Of a DNA stretch of 64,000 nucleotides, positions 12,039 through 23,396 are shown piece after piece. Position 1 is the stretch's first letter, and each line of letters begins with the position of its first letter. The position numbers and the translations under genes were made by a program. The DNA comes from Mytilus californianus. Its lineage: Eukaryota; Mollusca; Bivalvia; Mytilida; Mytilidae. A model generated the notes under the pieces. The model was not told the origin of the DNA and did no database searches. It saw only the letters and a list, made by a program, of their open reading frames with translations. The DNA is taken from contig NW_026262668.1 in NCBI RefSeq assembly GCF_021869535.1, forward strand, positions 21,147,732-21,211,731. Reading direction: 5' to 3'.

Positions 12039-12941
12039 TAAAGAAGACTTTTTTGTTGAATAAACTGAATGTGACTTTTTTCCTTTGTAATACTGGTTAT
12101 TTCAAGCATTCCTGTCAAGTTTTGTCATAATCAGTTCAATAGTTTGAGAAAAATCTAGTATAATGTAAGACGACATCTACAGCGATTCGAGCAAAAACTC
12201 TTCGAAAAATTCAAACCAAGCCGCATCATGATAGAATATAGTGTGGACCAATAAATGATCAAATATTTATCTCATCTGCCTACAAACAGTTGAATATGAT
12301 ACAAAAGATGACTTTAGGATGCTAAATACTACTAATGGACCTCTTATTCTTCCTTATAAAGTCTCTTTTGGTCCATTTATACCTCTAATTTCCTCAAAAT
12401 TTCTACTTTTTAGGCCAATAAATAAAAATTTTGGGGTAACTTTCACTCATTTATGATAGAAATGTTATTATAAATGATTAATTGAAGTATTCAAGCTGCT
12501 TGAACTATCCGTATAAAAGTTTACTGTCTCCAAGGAGGTTTCAATAAGTCCTTGCGTAAAACTTAAATTTACGCCGCGTTCCAGAGAGGGACATAAAAAA
12601 CTTCTCTTTTGGTGAATAATTTGTTGTTACTGCTTTAAAAATAATTTCATTTACTTAAAACTATATATTTATTAAAGTATTTCTTAGGAAAAATTGTCTA
12701 GTATAGCAGAATATAAGAAATAAGGAGAAAAAGCTCCCCAAGACTCTAAGTATGGCTTGTTCTGTCAACTAATATTCATGGTAAAGTCCTATTTCAAGGA
12801 AATCTTCTCATAAAATGTATTTTGGAGACTCAATCCACTCAGAATATTTCATTATTTGTAATATTTCACTTAAATAGCAAGAAATTTTAACACATGAGAG
12901 TACTCACAAGGTCAAAGGTGCATGTACAGCTTCCCATATTA

Positions 12942-13406
12942 GGTGTAATACCACCATTGATTTTCCCCTATTAGTCTTTGTTAAATTTGCACTTTTCAAA
13001 AAATTGTGCAGAATTTATCTTTGTTTCAAATAAAGAAATACTTGGCATGAGTAAAGTTTTATCCTGTCCAGTACTATAGAAAAAATTTCACATAACATTT
13101 CATTGCATATAAGAAAATAACCATCACTGGAAGTTAACCAATCAAATTTTCCCCCTTTTTTAACCTGTGTACAAGCTTTAGTAACCATGTAACCTCAAGT
13201 TTCCAAAATATTCTATAGAAACCCCAAATAAAGAAATAATGGTGCTTTGAAATACCCAAGATATATGTTTAAGACTCAGAAATGTTTTACTGCAATGAAA
13301 TGTAGGATCAATTACCTACAACTGTCAAATTCAAGGGAATATTTTTTTTCGACCTATTTTCGTATGCAACCGGATGTGACGTACTATGATTTGGTGGTAT
13401 TACACC
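12942..13406. repeat. TIR element copy 3
   Basis: Same flanks as copy 2 and indistinguishable from it by eye. Confidence 0.85.
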
Positions 13407-14309
13407 TAAAGAAGACTTTTTTGTTGAATAAACTGAATGTGACTTTTTTCCTTTGTAATACTGGTTATTTCAAGCATTCCTGTCAAGTTTTGTCATAATC
13501 AGTTCAATAGTTTGAGAAAAATCTAGTATAATGTAAGACGACATCTACAGCGATTCGAGCAAAAACTCTTCGAAAAATTCAAACCAAGCCGCATCATGAT
13601 AGAATATAGTGTGGACCAATAAATGATCAAATATTTATCTCATCTGCCTACAAACAGTTGAATATGATACAAAAGATGACTTTAGGATGCTAAATACTAC
13701 TAATGGACCTCTTATTCTTCCTTATAAAGTCTCTTTTGGTCCATTTATACCTCTAATTTCCTCAAAATTTCTACTTTTTAGGCCAATAAATAAAAATTTT
13801 GGGGTAACTTTCACTCATTTATGATAGAAATGTTATTATAAATGATTAATTGAAGTATTCAAGCTGCTTGAACTATCCGTATAAAAGTTTACTGTCTCCA
13901 AGGAGGTTTCAATAAGTCCTTGCGTAAAACTTAAATTTACGCCGCGTTCCAGAGAGGGACATAAAAAACTTCTCTTTTGGTGAATAATTTGTTGTTACTG
14001 CTTTAAAAATAATTTCATTTACTTAAAACTATATATTTATTAAAGTATTTCTTAGGAAAAATTGTCTAGTATAGCAGAATATAAGAAATAAGGAGAAAAA
14101 GCTCCCCAAGACTCTAAGTATGGCTTGTTCTGTCAACTAATATTCATGGTAAAGTCCTATTTCAAGGAAATCTTCTCATAAAATGTATTTTGGAGACTCA
14201 ATCCACTCAGAATATTTCATTATTTGTAATATTTCACTTAAATAGCAAGAAATTTTAACACATGAGAGTACTCACAAGGTCAAAGGTGCATGTACAGCTT
14301 CCCATATTA

Positions 14310-14774
14310 GGTGTAATACCACCATTGATTTTCCCCTATTAGTCTTTGTTAAATTTGCACTTTTCAAAAAATTGTGCAGAATTTATCTTTGTTTCAAATA
14401 AAGAAATACTTGGCATGAGTAAAGTTTTATCCTGTCCAGTACTATAGAAAAAATTTCACATAACATTTCATTGCATATAAGAAAATAACCATCACTGGAA
14501 GTTAACCAATCAAATTTTCCCCCTTTTTTAACCTGTGTACAAGCTTTAGTAACCATGTAACCTCAAGTTTCCAAAATATTCTATAGAAACCCCAAATAAA
14601 GAAATAATGGTGCTTTGAAATACCCAAGATATATGTTTATGACTCAGAAATGTTTTACTGCAATGAAATGTAGGATCAATTACCTACAACTGTCAAATTC
14701 AAGGGAATATTTTTTTTCGACCTATTTTCGTATGCAACCGGATGTGACGTACTATGATTTGGTGGTATTACACC
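14310..14774. repeat. TIR element copy 4, right boundary of the array
   Basis: Preceded by CCATATTA like copies 2 and 3, but followed by TTAAGGCCAC, which restores the TTAA duplication. Carries a private A-to-T change at about 14640. Confidence 0.85.
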
Positions 14775-14778
14775 TTAA

Positions 14779-15299
14779 GGCCACACATTATTGTTGCAAA
14801 TGTTTTGATTAATACACGTATATATATGTATATGTATCTTCCATATTCATAACTATCTCTTTGGTCGCGCGCTCGACTCAACAGTAACCCCTAAAAGGTG
14901 ATCGGGGGAATAGAAATATGGTCACTATTGGTCTTGTTCCGATCGGCAGTTATATCATTGCCAAAGTGGGGAGTCCGTTTGGTTGCTTTTGTCAACATGT
15001 ATGGATGATAATAACTGAGTGAACTATGAAGTCTTACTTATATTAACCAAGGTACTACATAAAATGTAGGAATGCCAAGTGTCTGTTGAAAACTTTGTCA
15101 ACCAAAATTAACAAGTTCGTTGTCAAAAAAAAAACCAAGCATCATATCAGTTTCACAGTTATGACCTCTTGTTTAAATCAGTTTTTGCGAGGTATACTTT
15201 GTCTGATACTTAAAAATGATTTTTGCATCTACCTTGTTCATTTTATGAGAGAAAGTTTTCAAGACGTTAATAATGAGGAATGAGTGAGTAAAGAGTAAA
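14779..15299. other. Unassigned stretch
   Basis: Contains a short TA-rich segment near 14815-14835. No gene or family was recognised. Confidence 0.5.
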
Positions 15300-15650
15300 G
15301 TAGTCAACGTTTTGAACCGTCTTCACTCAGTATACTTTATACTATGACGTACATGGTATATAATTCTTTTCATCTCTCTATTTGAATGGTCAAAAAGTTG
15401 GTGAGGCAGTTGCCTCATTGCGTCAATGAAAGCTACACCACTGTTCGAGTGCGGGAAGATTTGGACTTGATCCTCGCCCGTTTCAAATCGAAAATTGGCT
15501 GCCTCTCTGCCAAGCACGCAAAATTTAGGAGTTAGAGCAGAGATTGGTCGGTCCGGGTCAAAATCATGTGACCGGGTAGGATGTCATGTCTTACTGTGGT
15601 ATAATACAAAGTCTGGTTCATATTCATCTTCCCGTCCTATATATGCCTAT
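15300..15650. repeat. Possible dispersed repeat of unknown class
   Basis: A more GC-balanced block around GGCTGCCTCTCTGCCAAGCA and GTGACCGGGTAGGATGTCAT looks like a mussel dispersed repeat that I recall. There is no second copy in this window to prove it. Overlapping 64- and 111-codon ORFs on opposite strands are not recognisable. Confidence 0.35.
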
Positions 15651-16374
15651 ATATATGCAGTAAAATACATATGCAACAAACACTTATATATATATACCCC
15701 TACATCTGTTAATACTTCTATTTTTTGTTCCACTTCTAACGTTCCATATATCCCCCTCCCTTTCAAAATCCTGGATCTGCATGTGGCAACGGATCTTATT
15801 ATATCATGTTGTTTAATGTTACTTACCTAACACATTTCCGTTAATGATATATTCAGTAAAATGAATTCGGTGACCCTCTTTTAATTGTTTATCAATAAAA
15901 TGGATAAATTACTACAAGTTAATTTACTTCAAGGGATATAAAAAAAATGCCTGGAAATGTCTTTTGTATTTGGACTCCGATAGCATTCCCTTTAAACAAA
16001 TAAATACAGATCAATCCCTAATCGAACACATCTTAATTCTAAAAAACAACATATACTAGTAAAGGGATGCTTTTATCAATACATTTTATAATAAATGAAA
16101 AATACTTTTGTTTAGAAATTAAATGAAAGCGATAGTTTTATCTCAATTTTCAACTTTTATAAAGAGACAGATTCTGACAAACTCTGGTTTCGATTGTCAG
16201 AAAAAAATATCATTCGGAATATTTTCCCCGCAACAAATATAATAAAAAGATAGATAAACTATAAAGAAAGACAGAAAAAAATATAATGGGGCGTTCATCT
16301 GCAAAATATATTGACAAATAATTGTCATAATCAAAACCATGAAAGATAACTCAAATCGTACGTATGATAGGTAT
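15651..16374. other. Unassigned stretch
   Basis: AT-rich DNA with short TA runs near 15650 and 15690. Nothing recognised. Confidence 0.5.
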
Positions 16375-17312
16375 GGGATACGTGTGTCTTGTGAAATCAC
16401 CACCCATAAAAATGTTGCATGGCAAAATCAGTACCCATTCAATTATTCCTCAGATATCACATATTAATTTTTTTAGATTTAAACTTATTTTTCAACGATG
16501 AATCAAGATTTATACAAAAATCTAATCGAAAGATGAAAACTACTGACCAATTGACCTATTAATTTGGTGAAATCGCAACCCATATACCCCCCCCCCCCCC
16601 CCCTTTGAACATATGTACATATGTTTTAGTAATTATACGAACTATGACGGACAGGTTGCTCTATATAGTATAAAAGCAAAATAAAAACTGAAAAACCACC
16701 GCAAACAAATTGAAAGGAAAAGAAAAAGTAAAGCAAATAAAATCAACCAAATACAAATGACAGTTCCAGATATTTCTTGAGTTTATGATAATGTTTAGCA
16801 ATTTTATCATAATTACAAAAGTGAAGCTTATCTTGATAAAACATTAGAATAAAGGTCCCTTTTTTTTTAAAGATTTCTCGGTAAAATCCTACATTTAATT
16901 TTGGATGTCTATACTTTCTCCTGGTAAATGTTTTACGGTAGTTTCTAAGAAGTGCAGCCGGAAGGAACAAAAACAATTCCCTTTGTTTTCCCGACTGCAC
17001 CGCCGGACTAGAAATATAATGGGTGTTAGGATAATTTAGTATTTCAGATTATTGAGTATTTGCTAATACTAATTGAATATGGTCCCTAAATAACCTTTCC
17101 AGGAGACTATCCTAGCGTGAAACGTGTCCCAGTTTAAATCTACCAATGCAATGACGAATCCTAAAAAGAATTTAGATTTTATTGCCATTCATTTCCCATA
17201 ACAGTCGTGTATATTATTCTGAATGACATTCTAAAGACATACAGATATTTCGTGATTCCTCCGTCCCTGAGAGGTATAAAAAATTTCTGTCATCAGAGGC
17301 GTATTGAGACAA
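16375..17312 (+). repeat. Left arm of a ~0.95-kb inverted duplication
   Basis: This segment is the diverged reverse complement of 18738-19722. Ordered matches include AACTATGACGGACAG with CTGTCCGTCATAGTT, TTTTGGATGTCTATACTT with its complement, AGTGCAGCCGGAAGGAAC with GTTCCTTTCGGCTGCACT, and CATAACAGTCGTGTATATTA with its complement. It ends in GATTCCTCCGTCCCTGAG and GGCGTATTGAGAC. Confidence 0.8.
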
Positions 17313-17600
17313 AAAAGGGGGGGTGGTCAGGTTGCCCGCCCCTCTTATCTTGGACTTTTTTTTAAACCATCAGGGAGTATTAGCAAAATTTGGTGCGAGC
17401 CCCCTTCTAATCAAACTGCTTAAAGAACCAACAAATGTTGCGCCCTCCACCCCTTTTAAAAAATTCTGGTTCCGCAACTGGTTATTGACTGAGAAATCAA
17501 AGAGAACAAAAAATAATATAGGTCCGTGGGTTTGTTTTCCAAATATTAGCCAATGATATTTTAACGGGGAAAATGTTCTCTCTTAATTTTTCATATCTTT

Positions 17601-17727
17601 ATCATTGACACGTTTTAGTTCTCAAAAAGTAATAAAATATAACAAGGGTTTTATATTTTTTTACAAATGCCTTATTATCCTTGTTATATTTTAATTCTTT
17701 TTGAGAACTAAACACTTGTCAATGATA
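17601..17727. repeat. Hairpin element with ~47-bp arms
   Basis: Arm 17601-17647 (ATCATTGACACGTTTTAGTT and CTCAAAAAG) pairs with 17680-17727 (CTTTTTGAGAACTAAACACT and TGTCAATGAT). It sits in the spacer of the large inverted duplication. Confidence 0.8.
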
Positions 17728-18237
17728 TATATTGTAAATGTAAAAGATTTTGAACACTGGGAGTTAGCTGGCAAATTTTTTTATGGCACTTTTAAAAACG
17801 GATAAACCAAGAGGATTCCGAAATTCTAACAAAATTTCCAAAACATGTCAAGCGAACATCCTTAATACATAATCAGTAGCAAGAAAATGAAAGAAGAACT
17901 TAAGATGTGCAAATCGCTTATATGATAATTTGGCTTAAATGTGTATTTAGCTAAATTTATCAAACCATTCGCATCAAAACTTAACGCATCGAAGCTAACC
18001 GTTAATACCGTATCCGGCAATAATATTCATTGAATTTATGACTCTCCGTTTGGAAAGGTACGTAGATGTTTAATTTATACGACGATATTCGTTGAAATGA
18101 TGAAAAAAAGATAAATTCTGATAATGTATTGATTATATATATGCGATTTATTTAACTGTTACCTTTTTCTAAAAACTGGTGAAAAAATGAAATGGGGTAA
18201 AAAAAAATAGATATACTATGGGGTATTGGTTTTTTTT
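17728..18237. other. Unassigned stretch inside the inverted duplication
   Basis: No coding or repeat signature recognised. Confidence 0.5.
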
Positions 18238-18345
18238 GTTGAAGGCCGTACGGTGATCTATATTTGTTAATTTCTGTGTCATTTGGTCTCTTGTGGAGAG
18301 TTTTCTCATTGGCATTCATACCACATCTTCTTATTCTTATATTCA
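18238..18345 (+). repeat. Family A fragment, 3' end only
   Basis: TTGAAGGCCGTACGGTGATC, GTGTCATTTGGTCTCTTG and CCACATCTTCTT match the 3' third of the 1.9-kb copy. Confidence 0.85.
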
Positions 18346-18737
18346 ACAAAAGAAACTATACAACACAGTTATATAAAATAAAAATTTACGCCTTGGTAGA
18401 AAACAATAACAATTAGATAGAATATGTATTTTTTATCGTTTTTCATGAAACGTTTCGGACAGTTACTTGACCAAATACGGATGGATCAAAGTCATTATCT
18501 GGATTTTCAGTTTGCGGGATTTAATAGCGAGTATAACCAGTGAAGGTGATACGAGGCTGATAACACATATTATTTAGATGAAATATGTGTATCTGTCATT
18601 TTTGTTGATTACAGATAAGGCAGTTTCCAATATGAAAAAAAAAGTTTTTAAAGAAAATGCAGCTTTTTAATATACTTTTTTTGCCTGTTTTGGGCACACA
18701 TACCCCCCCCCCCCGCCCCCATACATCCCTCCTCGTT

Positions 18738-19722
18738 TCAATACGCCTCGTCAGGGACGGAGGAATCAGTAGGTCTTTGGATTGTTATTCAGAATAATAT
18801 ACACGACTGTTATGGGAAATGAACGACAATAAAATATAAATTCTTTGAAGTATTCCTTAGCTGCTACATAAATCGTGGGAGACGTCATTGCATTGGTAGC
18901 ATTCAACCCGTAGTTGCTAATTGCTGTGTCATTTGTTCTCTTGTGAAGAGTTGTCTCATTGGCAATCATGCCACATCTTCTTTTTTTATATTGTATTGTT
19001 CCTTTCGGCTGCACTTCTTGGAAACTACCGCAAAACATTTACATGAAGTATAGACATCCAAAATTAAAAGAAGGGTTTACCGAGAACTCTTTCAAAATGG
19101 GGACCTTCATTCTCATATTTTATCAAGATATGCATTAATTTTATAATTATATCACGGACAACACAAGGTGAACAACATGATGACATTTCTAATCAATATC
19201 ATGAACTCAAGACATATCTATCAGTTAATAATTTACATTTCAATAGGAACTATCACTTGTATTTGGTTGGGTATTTTTGCTTTGCTATGTTTTTTTTTCT
19301 TTTCCTTTTGTATTTGGTTGTTTTTAGTTTTTTATTTTGCTTTTATATTATAAAGTAACACAGTCGATCTGTCCGTCATAGTTCATAAAATTACTCGCCA
19401 AAATGTCCACGGGGGTTGGGTGGGAGTTAAGCGGGCCGGTGGAGCAGGCTCTTCCTATATGAAGGTATATACATATGTGCCGCTGGAATGGGTTACTTTT
19501 TATACGTCAAATATATCAATGGGTTGTGTTTTCACTAAGGTAATATGTCAATGGGTCAGTAATTTTCATCTTTCGATTATATTTTTGTATAAATCTTGAT
19601 TTATTGTTTAAAATCAAGTTAAGATCTAAAAAAATGTATATGTGATATCTGAGAAATATATGAATAGGTACTGATTTTGCTATGAAATATCTTTATTGTC
19701 GTGATTTCACAAGACAATATAT
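18738..19722 (-). repeat. Right arm of the ~0.95-kb inverted duplication
   Basis: Reverse-complement partner of 16375-17312. It is slightly longer because a family A tail (about 18905-18997) lies within it, so that insertion came after the duplication or was lost from the other arm. Confidence 0.8.
18905..18997 (+). repeat. Family A fragment nested in the inverted-duplication arm
   Basis: CTGTGTCATTTGTTCTCTTG, GAGTTGTCTCATTGGCAATC and CCACATCTTCTT identify it. The partner arm has no equivalent. Confidence 0.75.
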
Positions 19723-20205
19723 GACTGGGGGTGTTTTTGAAATCCCGGCTGCACATCTGTACCCAAAAACTCATAATGAGACACCCCTCCCCCACCTCCG
19801 TGAAAATGTTTAACAATAATACTAAAACCACATTGAGGAATGAAGGTATATAGGCTACACATAACATGCATATACACGTATATGTACATGTTTTATGAAT
19901 TTAAGGCGCAGTTATTATATCATTTATATATATATAATTTGCCGTCTTCAAAATCATATGTAATAAGTTACATAAGAGGATTGTATGCAAACTATGGCGA
20001 CCTATATAATGACCTGTTTGGGGAACGTGACAGAGAGCATGAATTTATTTTCTGTTTTTCGTTCAAATTCTCCGTAAAGAAATGTGGTTGCATTTTGTTT
20101 CTAACATATTACAGTCTTTTGATTGCCTTAATTTTCGATATTCTGTAAATATATATATCATTGATGCGTTTTGTTTTAATCTGTGTAAAAAGGCTATTAC
20201 CATAA
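19723..20205. other. Unassigned stretch
   Basis: A 102-codon ORF (19840-20148) has no domain signature and low-complexity AT-rich codons. I do not call it a gene. Confidence 0.5.
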
Positions 20206-20535
20206 CGTAATAGGTGTTTGCACATAACGTAATACGCGTTTGTCATTAACGTAATAGGTGCTTGCACATAACGTAAAAGACGTTTGTCATTGACGTAATA
20301 GGTGTTTGCACATAATGTAAAAGGTGTTTGCACAAAACGATATAGGTATTTGTACTTAACGTAATAGGTGTTTCCACATAACGTAAAAGGTGTTTGCACA
20401 TAACGTAATAAGTGTTTGAACATAAAGTTATAGGTATTAGCACATAACGGAATAGGTGTTTGCGCAAAATGTAATAGGCATTTGCACATAACGTAATCGG
20501 TGTTTAGACATAATATAATACGTGTTTGCACATAA
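20206..20535. repeat. 22-bp minisatellite, exactly 15 units
   Basis: The unit consensus is CGTAATAGGTGTTTGCACAT plus AA. Fifteen 22-bp units fit without an indel, with substitutions in most. Because 22 is not a multiple of 3 the minus strand stays open in more than one frame, producing ORFs (147 and 73 codons) that repeat every 22 residues. These are by-products, not genes. Confidence 0.95.
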
Positions 20536-20561
20536 GGTACCAGTAGATTCACGTGACATCC

Positions 20562-21098
20562 TGAATGTTACCAGAGAGTATCAATTGTTCGGCAAAACGC
20601 TTATAAGCTATTCCATGATATTTTATATTTTTCCCAGAAGATACATGTATAGACACAACGTAAAGCCATTAGAATATCATATCATGAGGTTTTCATAGAA
20701 CATAGATGTATCAAAACAAAACATTTAGAACATTCAACATACCAATCACATTTGAGACAGGACGCAATTTTTAACTGACTTTCTTAAAGGAAGAATAGAC
20801 ACAACATATAGGGAATGTGACAGAAAGTAAAGGTAGTTGATCATAAAGTTTAGAAGTATTCACAGAACATACAATAGATACAACATAGTGTAATTCATAT
20901 TGCACATAACAAAGAATAGCAATGAAATATCATACAATTGTTTGACCAAACAAATAATTAATTTGACATAACACAGAGATGCAGTGTCAGGAAATAAAGG
21001 AACATATACATAACATAAAGAAGAAATGACAGGACGTAAAGAAAAACCTTTAAAACACATTAAATATTTACACTATCAGACAGTTACGGCGTTCCATA
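20562..21098 (+). repeat. ~540-bp duplicated block, copy 1
   Basis: It aligns end to end with 22648-23185 in the same orientation, from GAATGTTACCAGAGAGTATC to CAGTTACGGCGTTCCATA. It contains repeated ACATAAC and ACGTAAAG motifs resembling the neighbouring minisatellite, and may be an older, decayed part of it. Immediately after it, 21099-21140 matches the donor and start of intron 1 of the claudin-like gene (GACTTATGTAAGTAGTCAAC). Confidence 0.85.
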
Positions 21099-21164
21099 GA
21101 CTTATGTAAGTAGTCAACAAATTATTGGTATATCTCTTTGTCTGTGCCATTAAAAAAATGTATA

Positions 21165-21400
21165 ATAAAAATACCGAGCTCCAACGAAAATTCAAAAAGG
21201 GGTCCATTAAAACTGACAAAATCAAACGCTATCAACCAAGGGAACAAGAGAAATAAAACAACAACCGTATTCCTGACTTTGTACAGGCATTTTCAGAAGA
21301 ACATTGAGGGTTAAACCGGGTTTTGTAGCTAGCTGAACCTCCAACCTGTATGACAGCCTTCCAACTGTTTAAATCGAGCGCCAATGATACGCATTCTGAA
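21165..21400 (-). repeat. Family C dispersed repeat
   Basis: AATACCGAGCTCCAACGAAA, TTCCTGACTTTGTACAGGCA and ACCTGTATGACAGCC follow the family C order. Here and in the other C entries, minus means the copy reads in the GAGGAAAATTC to GGTACAGGC direction. Confidence 0.75.
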
Positions 21401-22647
21401 TTCGAAAGTACACAAAACTAACAATGTAGGACCACATTGTATTTAACAAATGCAATTGCAACTTGTGAAAGACTTCATGTATTATATCTGTTTTATTAAG
21501 AAAAAAAAATTATAACTGCGCAGGACCATAATATCATTCTCACTGGCTTTAAAAACTTTTCAAAGATAGGGTTAATAAGTACATGTTTAATCATAACTGC
21601 GTTTGATCAGAAGATTTTTTTTCTAATTTGGTGTTGGCACTAGATCTCAGTTAGTCGTTTCTAATTTTTATTCATAATATGTCTGAATTTATCTAAACTG
21701 TAGCATGCAGACACGTTACTGTTGGAGACGGTTCGTTGACATTGGGCAATTTCTCTTGTTGAGTTGCTGTCTTCTTCAAAATGTGTTGACATGAAATATT
21801 AATATATGTTGATATATAAATTTCTGTTGATAAAATATTGAATTAATCGAAACTTAAAGGTTGTCTTAACTCCAAACAGAGATGAAATAAACCAAATTTT
21901 AGAGAATTTTCGGACATTTTGGTTTTCAATGTTTTTCACCTTTGTATTTGATTTGGTCTTCCATTGTTCCTGCATCACCCGCCATCCGAATCCACATTCA
22001 GTCAAACACAATCAGCGATAAAACACAATCGATAAATTACAGTTCAGACGTCTTTTCTTGTATCTTAAGATCAAAGACAATACAAAAATATATGTAGTTG
22101 ATTCACATACACTCAACAAACAGAAACAAGCAAGTATCAATTCACCACAATTGCATCTGAAACCTAACGATTGACACATTGAAAATCACTGGTGAAGTTT
22201 ATACTCCAGTACGTTAATCGATATTTTGATTCCAATAGATAATAAATTGGTATGTGCAAAAATTCAAAAGAGATCTTCATGACCCGATCGATGTTTAAAA
22301 CGTTCTATACCATACTGAGATATTATTGAAAAGTATATATCAAATGTGTGGAAAACTCATCAATGATACTAAGCTATCAAATAAAAAGCAACTGATACTT
22401 TGATCATATCTCGTATAATCAATTTCATATATATAGGAATGAAGACATAAAACAGGATCGAAAAAAATCGCATGAGACCGAGTGCATCGGGTCTCCTGCG
22501 ATGCATGTTAAAAAAAGTAAAAAAAGCTTAAAAAAACAGACAAATTACACACAAAATACAGGTCAGGAAAAGATATAACTTTAAAATCAAAATCAAGCAA
22601 AAGATATGAGATGAGTAATGATAAACAGTCGGCATTCCTAACGTAAT
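21401..22647. other. Unassigned stretch between the duplicated blocks
   Basis: Nothing recognised apart from a short GC-richer palindrome at about 22468-22505 (GCATGAGACC, GGTCTCCTGCGATGC). Confidence 0.5.
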
Positions 22648-23185
22648 GAATGTTAACAGAGAGTATCAATTGTTCGACAAAACGCATATAAGCTATACCA
22701 TGATAAATTATGTTTTTCACAGAAGATGCATATGTATAAACACAATATAAAGCCATTAGAATATAATACCATGAGGTTTTCATAGAACAAAGATGTATCA
22801 CACCAAAACGTTTAGAACATTCAACATAACAATCACATTTGAGACAGGACGCAATTATTAACTGATTTACTTAATGGAAGAATAGACACAATATAGAGGG
22901 GATGTGAAAGGACGTAAAGGTGGTTGATCAAAACGTTTAGAGGTATTCACAGAATATACAGTAGTTACAACATAATGTAACGCATATTTCACACAACAAA
23001 GAATAGCAATGACATATCATATAATTGTTTGACCAGAAAAAGAATTAATTTGACATAACACAGAGATGCAGTATCAGCAAATAAAGGCACTTACACAAAA
23101 CATAAAGAAGAAATGACAGAACGTGAAGACGAAGCGACAAAACACATTCAGTATTTACACTATAAGACAGTTACGGCGTTCCATA
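22648..23185 (+). repeat. ~540-bp duplicated block, copy 2
   Basis: Direct-repeat partner of 20562-21098, offset by about 2.09 kb. It abuts the claudin-like exon relic at 23187, and the junction falls exactly at that exon's splice-donor end. Confidence 0.85.
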
Positions 23186-23186
23186 T

Positions 23187-23396
23187 AAGTTTACTTCGAT
23201 TTCTGTGTTTATGCAAAAATGATAAACATTTGCAGTACTTCCATAAACCGGTATAATGAGTTTCAATTATAGAATAGTTTATTTCGATAAAATAGGGAGT
23301 TGCAAATGAAATTACAAGCATAAGAAATGCCACAAGCACCAAAATAAAATGAAACAGTAACATCTTGTTTTTAGCCTTCATCACGTGAAGAATCTG
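23187..23396 (-). pseudogene. Relic of claudin/PMP22-like exon 1
   Basis: On the minus strand a TTTTTGCAG acceptor precedes an ATG at 23381. The reading frame is a diverged copy of exon 1 of the gene at 39.3-47.1 kb: a hydrophobic first helix, then SFATPYFIEIN and YTGLWKYCK. Compared with the intact exon it lacks 8 bases after GLWKYCK. This shifts the frame and destroys the second extracellular cysteine of the claudin-type W-GLW-C-C signature. The short Cys-containing insert before GLW is also missing. The exon ends at ACTTA, where the duplicated block begins, so there is no splice donor. No exons 2 or 3 were found nearby. I call it a duplicated, non-functional copy. Confidence 0.75.

Larger units (their letters stand above)
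10202..14778. mobile_element. TTAA-flanked composite array: four 465-bp TIR elements with three 903-bp spacers
   Basis: The array is bounded by TTAA at 10202-10205 and TTAA at 14775-14778. The sequence between them (4569 bp) is exactly three 1368-bp periods plus 465 bp. Its outer ends are the inverted repeat GGTGTAATACCACCA and its complement. The same two ends recur inside, so each period is one TIR element plus one spacer. Internal junctions have TAAA after the right TIR and ATTA before the left TIR rather than TTAA. Copies are almost identical: I noticed AAACAATTT in the first unit against AAAAAATTT in the rest, and one A-to-T change in the fourth. TTAA duplication plus short TIRs is the hallmark of piggyBac-type transposition. 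No transposase is encoded, so it would be non-autonomous. Confidence 0.85.

Noticed and set aside
10511-14812. Identical 83-codon ORF repeated four times in the array (last copy 65 codons)
   Set aside because: It crosses from the TIR element into the spacer, has no domain signature, and its end changes as soon as the flank changes.
20206-20535. Possible CRISPR-like array
   Set aside because: Units are contiguous 22-bp repeats without spacers, in a eukaryotic context.
20109-20552. 147-codon minus-strand ORF with periodic YVMCKHLLRY-like text
   Set aside because: It is the translation of the 22-bp minisatellite. The 22-residue period follows from three repeat units, and other frames are open too.
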